NCBI GenBank assembly: GCA_905182305.1
Contig: CAJJBB010000001.1
Span: 1-39,325 of the forward strand
Reading direction: 5' to 3'
From: Flavobacteria bacterium MS024-2A
Lineage (GTDB): Bacteria > Bacteroidota > Bacteroidia > Flavobacteriales > Flavobacteriaceae
DNA: 39,325 nucleotides
Shown here: positions 34,033 through 39,325 of the stretch, one piece after another
How the letters are laid out: every line of letters begins with the position of its first letter
How positions within the stretch are numbered: the first letter of the stretch is position 1
Translations under genes and position numbers: made by a program
The notes under the pieces: generated by a model
Told to the model about the DNA's origin: nothing
What the model saw: only the letters and a program-made list of their open reading frames with translations
Database searches by the model: none

Positions 34033-35001
34033 CTAAAGATCTTGTTTTTGATTAATGTGGTCCATAACCTTCTTAGCGTGGTCACGAGAATTTTCAATAA
34101 ACCATTTATTTGTTTTGTACCCTCCACAAACAACTCCAGCTAAATACACCCCTTTAGTATTTGATTCCATGGTTGTTTTCGAGTATTTGGGTGTTCTAAA
34201 AGTATCTTTTTCAAAGTGAACATTTAAGTTTTCTAGTAGCTCAAAGTTTGGCTGATAGCCAGTCATTGCTAATACAAAATCATTAGGAATTTTATGTGTT
34301 CCATTAGGGTCTTTAAATTCAACTGACGTTGTATTAATCACCGTAATGTCAGCCTCAAAATACGCTTTAATACTTCCTTCTTTGATTCTGTTGATAATAT
34401 CAGGCCGTGCCCAATATTTAACATTTTCACCTACTGTTTTTTCGCGAATAATCATGGTAACACTTTTCGCTCCTTTTCTATGTGTTTCTAAAGCTGCGTC
34501 AACCGCTGAATTTGCTCCACCAATAACTACAACATCCATTGCGAAATAAGGATGAGGTTCCTTGTAATAGTGTCGAACTTTATCAAGGTTCTCTCCTGGC
34601 ACATTTAGTAAAAATGGACGATCATAAAATCCAGAAGCAACAATGACATTTTTTGATTTATATTGGTCTTTTGTAGTAGTTACTTTAAAATATTTTGGAT
34701 GAGTGTCAATATTTTCTATAGATTCATATAGATTTAGATTCAGTTTCCAATGTGACGTCACTCTTCGGTAATATTCTAATGCCTCTGCTCGTGTTGGTTT
34801 TGGGTTATGAGATATGAAGGGAATATCACCAATTTCAAGTTTGTTGGAAGTTGAAAAAAAGGTCATGTTTAAAGGGTAATGGTATAATGAGTTTACCAGA
34901 GTTCCTTTATCAAATATTGTATATTTTAAGCCTTTTTTTTGAGCCTCTATTCCACAGGCAAGTCCAATGGGTCCTGCTCCAATAATAATTACATCTTGCA
35001 T
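34033..35001 (-). CDS. YpdA-like FAD-dependent disulfide reductase
   Basis: A 322-residue flavoprotein of the YpdA family, in Firmicutes the NADPH-dependent bacillithiol disulfide reductase. The FAD-binding IIIGAGPIGLACGIEA is at the N-terminus and an NAD(P)-binding GGANSAVDAALE near the middle. The family stretches YHYPLNMTFFSTSNKLEIG and PKPTRAEALEYYRRV are present, and ATG at 35001 gives the normal start. The classical CxxC redox pair of thioredoxin reductase is absent, as in YpdA. No bacillithiol synthesis gene (bshA, bshB or bshC) is in the window, so the thiol partner is not shown. It is 41 bp past the glycerate kinase end. Confidence 0.9.
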   Translation of the reverse strand: MQDVIIIGAGPIGLACGIEAQKKGLKYTIFDKGTLVNSLYHYPLNMTFFSTSNKLEIGDIPFISHNPKPTRAEALEYYRRVTSHWKLNLNLYESIENIDTHPKYFKVTTTKDQYKSKNVIVASGFYDRPFLLNVPGENLDKVRHYYKEPHPYFAMDVVVIGGANSAVDAALETHRKGAKSVTMIIREKTVGENVKYWARPDIINRIKEGSIKAYFEADITVINTTSVEFKDPNGTHKIPNDFVLAMTGYQPNFELLENLNVHFEKDTFRTPKYSKTTMESNTKGVYLAGVVCGGYKTNKWFIENSRDHAKKVMDHINQKQDL

Positions 35002-35156
35002 TTTACTAAATTACAAATACTTAGTCTAATCTCGACACATTTTAATAAGCTATAATTAATCTATTTATAATAGATTTTACTTATATATAATAATATATAA
35101 GGGATTTAAAAGTTATTATTATCCTTAGATATAATTATTTATTATAATAAAATTAA
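35002..35156. other. Very AT-rich intergenic region with two inverted repeats
   Basis: This 155-bp gap between the acyltransferase and the reductase holds two clean hairpins: AATCTA/TAGATT (35058-35063 and 35071-35076) and TTATATAT/ATATATAA (35081-35088 and 35093-35100, 4-nt loop). They could terminate the acyltransferase transcript or mark the reductase promoter; neither is followed by a convincing T run. No small gene is visible. Confidence 0.5.
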
Positions 35157-36191
35157 TTATGATAGAGAAAACCTTTGTTTTATGAATAATGATAGGGTAC
35201 AAACTAATAGATAAGTCGTCATTACTCTGTTTCCATACATATATGCAATTGTAATAGAAGTAGCAAGCCACCAAATTGGGAATAAAAAGACACCCAAAAC
35301 ATATTTTAAAGAGCTAACAAATACGATATCCTCGAGTTTCCCAATTATTTTTCTACTAATCCAAAGAGGAATAATATTGGGTACACTTAGCAAGAAGATT
35401 AAAACTTTTCTTGTCTTGCTCTTTGGTTTGACTCCAGGCATTTTATTATAGTTGTTTTGCAAGGCTGATTTAAGTGTTTTGAAATCCACATGAGTTGTAT
35501 GCCTATTTATTTTTTTCTTTTGAATGAAATAGTTTTCAGTCTTATCTGGAAGCCAAAGACAGGCTTTCATTCTATTTTGAAGTTCCAGCTTAAGGATGTT
35601 TATATTTTCTACATCAGTTAATTTTAGATCCACAAAATCAGATACTTTAATGGGTTGACCGTAAACTAAATGTAGTGTGCAGCGGGGTTGTTGATGGTGA
35701 CCATAATTTATACCCACAGGCTGTAAATAAATCTTTTTTCCTGGATTTTCTTGGGCTGCCTTGAAAGCTAGGCGGCTACTCCCTTTTGATAGGTTCTGGA
35801 GATAGTATTCATTGTGGTGACCTCCCTCTGAAAACATTAGCATAAACTTTCCAAGCCCTAGTAATTCATAGCATTTGGCAAAGATTTCATCATTTTTCTT
35901 TAGATTACTATATCCATTTCTGATTCGGTAAACAGGAAGCATATAAAAAGCATCCAAAAACCATTGAAACGGTCCACCAAAAATATCACTTCTAGTGAGA
36001 GATGTTATTTTGCCTTTGGTTAGTGATGCTAGTACAAGTGGGTCAAGTAATGCGCCTTGATGATTAGGAGAGAATAATACCCCTCCATCGTTTGGTATAT
36101 TATTTTTACCATAAACTTTGACAGATCTAAAATAGATTCTATTATAATAGCGAAATATATTTTTGAGAAAGAGGTAAACAATTAATTTCAA
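35157..36191 (-). CDS. Lysophospholipid/glycerol-3-phosphate acyltransferase family protein (PlsC-like)
   Basis: Transfers fatty acyl groups in membrane lipid synthesis. The 344-residue protein has the acyltransferase motif SPNHQGALLDPL (His44, Asp50, one residue longer than the usual HX4D) and FSEGGHHNEYYL (about 120-131) as the EGTRS-like block. A hydrophobic C-terminal half (about 245-335) suggests membrane anchoring by two or three segments. The substrate (glycerol-3-phosphate, lysophosphatidate or an aminolipid precursor) cannot be told. Start is TTG at 36191; the nearby ATG at 36198 is out of frame. The upstream side borders a scar of gene remnants. Confidence 0.88.
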   Translation of the reverse strand: MKLIVYLFLKNIFRYYNRIYFRSVKVYGKNNIPNDGGVLFSPNHQGALLDPLVLASLTKGKITSLTRSDIFGGPFQWFLDAFYMLPVYRIRNGYSNLKKNDEIFAKCYELLGLGKFMLMFSEGGHHNEYYLQNLSKGSSRLAFKAAQENPGKKIYLQPVGINYGHHQQPRCTLHLVYGQPIKVSDFVDLKLTDVENINILKLELQNRMKACLWLPDKTENYFIQKKKINRHTTHVDFKTLKSALQNNYNKMPGVKPKSKTRKVLIFLLSVPNIIPLWISRKIIGKLEDIVFVSSLKYVLGVFLFPIWWLATSITIAYMYGNRVMTTYLLVCTLSLFIKQRFSLS

Positions 36192-36271
36192 GACACATGA
36201 GATTTATTATTGATGTCCAAAATAAGTTTTCCCCAAGAGTAAACCTAAAGTATTCTAATCATTTTTAACCC

Positions 36272-36451
36272 TTAGACAACTTCAAAAAGGCAAGTAGCTC
36301 GCATTCCTCCAACTACTCACATTGAAGAGACTACGTATTTTGCATCTCTTCTTTTACCTTCAATTGGCGCATGACATAACATTTTAGAGCCTAATATTCC
36401 ATAGGGATGACCGATCGAAATACTTCCATCATTCACATTTAAGAGTTCATC
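36272..36451 (-). pseudogene. Thiolase (acetyl-CoA acyltransferase) 3' remnant
   Basis: About 60 codons on the minus strand read as the C-terminus of a thiolase: NVNDGSISIGHPYGILGSKM with the catalytic GHP histidine, then EGKRRDAKYVVSSM, VVGGMR and a final LFEVV before TAA. The codon for the catalytic Cys of the CxGGGMG motif is TGA (36317-36319), and GGGMG is changed to VGGMR. The remaining 330 or so residues expected upstream are missing; that DNA is replaced by an unrelated fragment on the other strand. It is a dead remnant, possibly of a fatty-acid oxidation gene once linked to the acyl-CoA synthetase. Confidence 0.8.
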
Positions 36452-36569
36452 GGTTAATCAATTAAGAGATCCGTATATTTATAAAACGATAGAAGAAAAC
36501 TATTATCTGCTATATAGCGCTGCAGGTAAAAATTCGATAGGTATTGTTAATTTAAATTTAATCCGATGA
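36411..36569 (+). pseudogene. 3' remnant of a probable glycosidase gene
   Basis: An open frame of 52 codons without a start reads NQLRDPYIYKTIEENYYL, then LYSAAGKNSIGIVNLNL, ending in TGA. The pattern RDPYI...YYLLYS.AG...I.I..L is like the last beta-propeller blade of glycoside hydrolases of the GH43/GH117 kind. The recognisable part starts at about 36453, right where the opposite-strand thiolase remnant ends. Its stop overlaps the acyl-CoA synthetase start as ATGA, an operon-like junction. The family is judged by eye and could be wrong. Confidence 0.55.
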
Positions 36570-38236
36570 AAAATGACAATTTTGATTTTAAATTTTATGA
36601 GTGGGAAGAAAAATTCCATGACCGCCCTTTTTTAAAGCAACCCTTTGGAGATCAATGGGAAACTTACACCTGGGGGGAGGTTGGGCAAATGGCTCGAAAA
36701 CTTGCTACAGGTCTTCAATCTTTGGGTTTGAGAGAAAAAGCACATATTGGATTAATTTCTAAAAATTGTCGCGAATGGATTATTGCAGATTTAGCAATCC
36801 TTATGGCAGGATATATTTCAGTTCCATTTTTCCCTAATTTATCTAGCGATGAAATTAATAACCTAGTAACATTTGGAGAGGTTGATATTTTAATTGTCGG
36901 AAAAATTGAAACGTGGGATGAATTGCAAAAAGGAATTCCAGATGCTATGCCGATAATTGCTTTTCCAACCTATAAAGGACATTCTAATATTGATAAAGGA
37001 CATCAATGGTTTGATTTTATCAATCAATTTGAACCCTTAAAAACTCCTCATGTTCCGAAACTTTCAGATACATGGACAATTGTTTTTACCTCAGGAACTA
37101 CAGGAAGTCCGAAAGGGGTTGTTTTAGACTTTTTATCAAATGATAACACAAAAGTTTTAACACAAGGATCTAATCCACTTAAAATAAATTTTTCAGGAAA
37201 TAATGATTTCTATTCATATTTACCCTTAAACCATATTGCAGAAAGAATGGTAGTTGAGTTCACATGTTTTAGATATGGGGGGACAATTTCCTTTGTAGAG
37301 TCTTTTGACACTTTTAGTGAAAACCTCCAAGAAGTTCAGCCAACCGTATTTTTTGCTGTTCCTCGTATTTGGACAAAATTTCAAATGGGTATTTTAGCAA
37401 AGATTTCTCAAGAAAAACTTAATATCCTACTTAAAATTCCAATAATCTCAGGAATTTTAAAGAAAAAATTTAAAAAAGCTTTAGGTTTAAGTAGAGCTAG
37501 AGCTACTGTTTCCGGTGCAGCTCCCATGCAAGAAAGTCAAAGAGAGTGGTTTTATAAATTAGGAATTAAGATCACTAATGGGTACGGGATGACAGAAAAT
37601 TGTGCTGTTTGTACTCAATTAGATGGAGAGATTACTAATAAAAAAGGATCTGTTGGAATCCCGCAGACAGGAGTTGAGCTTAGTATTGATCCCAGTAATA
37701 ATGAGATTTTAATGCGAGGCCCCTTTGTGATGAAAGGATATTTTAAATTACCTGAAATTACTGAAGAAACCCTCAAAGATGGGTGGCTTCATACTGGGGA
37801 TCAAGGTCATATTGATAAAGAAGGATTTTTATTTATTACAGGTAGGGTAAAGGATAACTTTAAAACTACAAAAGGTAAATATATTGAACCCCTTACTTTA
37901 GAGTATTATTTTGGAGAAACTATCGCTTTTGAGCAAGTCTGTGTTATTGGTTTGGGCATGCCGCAGCCCATATGTCTTGCTGTTCTTTCTGATATTGGAA
38001 AAGCAACAGACAAAAAGGCTCTTTCAAATAAATTAGAAAAGCTGTTAGTTGAAACTAACGAAAAATTAGAAAACTATAAAAAGATTTCTACACTGGTGGT
38101 AGTAAAAGAACCATGGACTGTAGAAAATGGTCTTCTTACACCAACCCTTAAAATTAAACGTAATCAAGTAGATAAAAAGTATCTTGACTTTTGCACAAAA
38201 TGGCATGAAGATCAAGCAAGTGTGATATGGGAATAA
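36566..38236 (+). CDS. AMP-dependent acyl-CoA synthetase (long-chain fatty acid-CoA ligase family)
   Basis: Activates a carboxylic acid, probably a fatty acid, to its CoA thioester through an acyl-AMP. The 556-residue protein is complete for the ANL superfamily: P-loop-like FTSGTTGSPKGVV (174-186), YLPLNHIAERM, GYGMTEN, GWLHTGDQGHIDKEGFLFITGR and TTKGKYIEP in the C-terminal lid. The chain-length preference is not readable. No promoter is visible: the ATG overlaps the stop of a glycosidase remnant, and decayed genes lie on both sides. The frame itself is intact with no internal stop, so it may still be functional, depending on transcription from outside. Confidence 0.92.
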   Translation: MKNDNFDFKFYEWEEKFHDRPFLKQPFGDQWETYTWGEVGQMARKLATGLQSLGLREKAHIGLISKNCREWIIADLAILMAGYISVPFFPNLSSDEINNLVTFGEVDILIVGKIETWDELQKGIPDAMPIIAFPTYKGHSNIDKGHQWFDFINQFEPLKTPHVPKLSDTWTIVFTSGTTGSPKGVVLDFLSNDNTKVLTQGSNPLKINFSGNNDFYSYLPLNHIAERMVVEFTCFRYGGTISFVESFDTFSENLQEVQPTVFFAVPRIWTKFQMGILAKISQEKLNILLKIPIISGILKKKFKKALGLSRARATVSGAAPMQESQREWFYKLGIKITNGYGMTENCAVCTQLDGEITNKKGSVGIPQTGVELSIDPSNNEILMRGPFVMKGYFKLPEITEETLKDGWLHTGDQGHIDKEGFLFITGRVKDNFKTTKGKYIEPLTLEYYFGETIAFEQVCVIGLGMPQPICLAVLSDIGKATDKKALSNKLEKLLVETNEKLENYKKISTLVVVKEPWTVENGLLTPTLKIKRNQVDKKYLDFCTKWHEDQASVIWE

Positions 38237-38250
38237 TTATACTTTAATAC

Positions 38251-38679
38251 ATGTTTAAAATTAAAGTTTACGAAGAGCTTTTAGAGCAAAAAATTCAAAA
38301 TTTAAAAGCTTACTTAATTTTTTCATGGTAAAACAGGATATGCGTTTAATGGGAATGGTGAATACATTATAGATATCGATTGCCAGATATCTCTTTATTA
38401 ATATGAGTATAAACATAAGGGAGGAAATAAATCTAAAAGTATTCCAATATCACAATAAAGCAATAAAGCTTAAGATTAGAAGAATTAGAAAAGATCATAA
38501 CCCCTACATTAGTTATACATGGCACGAAAGACCCATTAATAAATTATGAACATGCCAAAAAATATGCTATATTGATGCGAAATTCGAAAAAATTATATTT
38601 GAAAGGGATGGGACATGACCTACCAAAAGAATATTTAAAACCAATAATTAGGAGTATTTTATTACATGTAAGTAACTAA
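38251..38679 (+). pseudogene. Decayed alpha/beta-hydrolase gene
   Basis: The 447-bp gap after the synthetase holds scraps of one protein in shifting frames. They are YEELLEQKIQNLK (from 38251, ending in TAA at 38329), KTGYAFNGNGEYII (38330-38398, then TAA) with YEYKHKGG beyond it, and RLEELEKIITPTLVIHGTKD through LYLKGMGHDLP to a final stop at 38677-38679. The last piece is a typical alpha/beta-hydrolase C-terminus with the acid (KDP) and histidine (GMGHD) of the catalytic triad. The nucleophile region is gone, and at least two stops and one frameshift separate the pieces. Confidence 0.85.
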
Positions 38680-38683
38680 ACAA

Positions 38684-39313
38684 ATGAAAACTAAACAAAT
38701 GAAAAAAAACAACTTAATTAAAACAGCAATTTTTTCGCTCATGCTTTTTGTGGGAAATATTGCGATGGCACAATCAACAATATCAGGAAGTGTTTCTGAT
38801 TCAGATCAACAGCCTCTCCCGGGGGTAAATATTATTGTTAATGGAACTAATTCGGGGGCTTCCTCAGATTTTGATGGTAATTTCTCGTTGAATACCTCCT
38901 CAGAATTCCCATTTAGTATTACTATTTCTTCTATAGGATTTGGTTCTCAAACTGTTGAAGTAACAGCGGCAGATCAAGAAATTAATGTTACACTTGAGGC
39001 TGGACAGAATTTAGATGAAATAATAATATCTGCTTCAAGAAGACCTCAAAAAATTCAAGAAGCGCCATCTTCAGTTTCTGTAATTTCTTCTAGACAGATT
39101 GAGAATTCGGCCAATGTTGTTGATCCGATAAGAAATCTAGTGAATATTCCTGGTGTTCAAATTCAACAGAATTCTGTTAATTCATTAAATATAGAAATGA
39201 GAGCAGGATCTGGAGTTTTTGGAACCTCTACACTTCCTATGCTAGATTATAGATATCTTGTAACTCCTGCTGCAGGCTCTTTTTTAACTTTCAATCAGGA
39301 TTATCTAATATAG
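38684..39313 (+). CDS. TonB-dependent receptor, 5' part, frameshifted and running off the window
   Basis: The N-terminus of an outer-membrane receptor: signal peptide (ending NIAMAQ), a carboxypeptidase-regulatory-like domain (STISGSVSDSDQQPLPGVNI, SDFDGNFSL), then the plug (DEIIISASRRPQKIQEAPSS, MRAGSGVFGTSTLPMLDYRY). The frame ends at TAG 39311-39313 after only 209 residues. Shifting by one base after the T6 run at 39280-39285 restores FFNFQSGLSNIDIER, the expected plug sequence, up to the window edge. The gene is thus either a frameshift mutant or affected by a one-base sequence error, and the rest of the barrel lies outside. ATG at 38699 (MKKNNLIKT) is an equally good or better start. Confidence 0.85.
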   Translation: MKTKQMKKNNLIKTAIFSLMLFVGNIAMAQSTISGSVSDSDQQPLPGVNIIVNGTNSGASSDFDGNFSLNTSSEFPFSITISSIGFGSQTVEVTAADQEINVTLEAGQNLDEIIISASRRPQKIQEAPSSVSVISSRQIENSANVVDPIRNLVNIPGVQIQQNSVNSLNIEMRAGSGVFGTSTLPMLDYRYLVTPAAGSFLTFNQDYLI

Positions 39314-39325
39314 ATATAGAACGAG

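Noticed and set aside
36317..36319. TGA as a selenocysteine codon in a thiolase
   Set aside because: The fragment lacks most of the enzyme, neighbouring active-site glycines are also changed, and no SECIS-like hairpin was seen right after the codon; decay is the simpler reading.
38251..38331. A 26-residue small protein starting at ATG 38251
   Set aside because: Its sequence fits in order with the following alpha/beta-hydrolase scraps and is better read as part of that decayed gene.
1..39325. tRNA or rRNA genes, CRISPR array, insertion sequence, integrase, attachment-site repeats
   Set aside because: I looked for cloverleaf-like segments, regularly spaced repeats and transposase or integrase motifs, and saw none. 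The gene remnants at the right end carry no visible mobile-element ends.

Overview
The window is chromosomal DNA of an AT-rich member of the Bacteroidota, most likely a marine Flavobacteriia. The evidence is gene content and family variants: TonB-dependent receptors with N-terminal carboxypeptidase-regulatory-like domains, DUF4270, the gene order ileS - DksA-like - lspA, a long Bacteroidota-type LspA, and flavobacterial promoter elements of the TAnnTTTG type. Genes are tightly packed, with several overlaps of 17 to 29 bp. By my reading, six genes start with TTG and one with GTG.

Layout. (1) 44-3664, minus strand: tdk, alr, asd and a beta carbonic anhydrase, ending at a strong hairpin terminator. 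(2) 3750-6833, plus: an unrecognised acidic protein, rsmI and recJ, ending at a hairpin shared with the next block. (3) 6881-15432, minus: uvrC, a DUF3108 protein, an M23 peptidase lipoprotein, pgi and a TonB-dependent receptor. (4) 15445-20452: folate cyclo-ligase (plus), convergent with and overlapping the minus-strand set ileS, DksA-like, lspA. (5) 20642-28784, minus: panC, panD, a flippase-like membrane protein, radA, gdhA, recO and a second, haem-receptor-like TonB-dependent receptor. (6) 28882-31525, plus: a stand-alone N-terminal half of a glycogen-synthase-like protein and a DUF4270 lipoprotein. (7) 31530-36191, minus: acyltransferase, YpdA-like reductase, glycerate kinase and a GntP-family permease; the last two form an obvious glycerate uptake and phosphorylation pair. 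(8) 36192-39325, plus: an acyl-CoA synthetase surrounded by gene wreckage, then the start of a third TonB-dependent receptor.

Most of the window is housekeeping: pantothenate and lysine/cell-wall precursor synthesis, DNA repair (recJ, uvrC, radA, recO), glycolysis, nitrogen assimilation and lipoprotein maturation. I found no tRNA, rRNA, CRISPR array, insertion sequence or prophage.

The least ordinary part is the right end. A thiolase 3' remnant with a TGA at its catalytic Cys codon abuts, head-on, the 3' end of an apparent glycosidase gene whose stop codon overlaps the acyl-CoA synthetase start. A decayed alpha/beta-hydrolase follows the synthetase. The next receptor is out of frame by one T in a homopolymer. 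Other points of interest are two promoters placed exactly 4 nt before a start codon (panD and the DUF3108 gene), a glycogen-synthase-like protein lacking the nucleotide-sugar loop, and an M23 peptidase with Cys in place of a zinc-binding His. I did not find a convincing wholly new multi-gene system.
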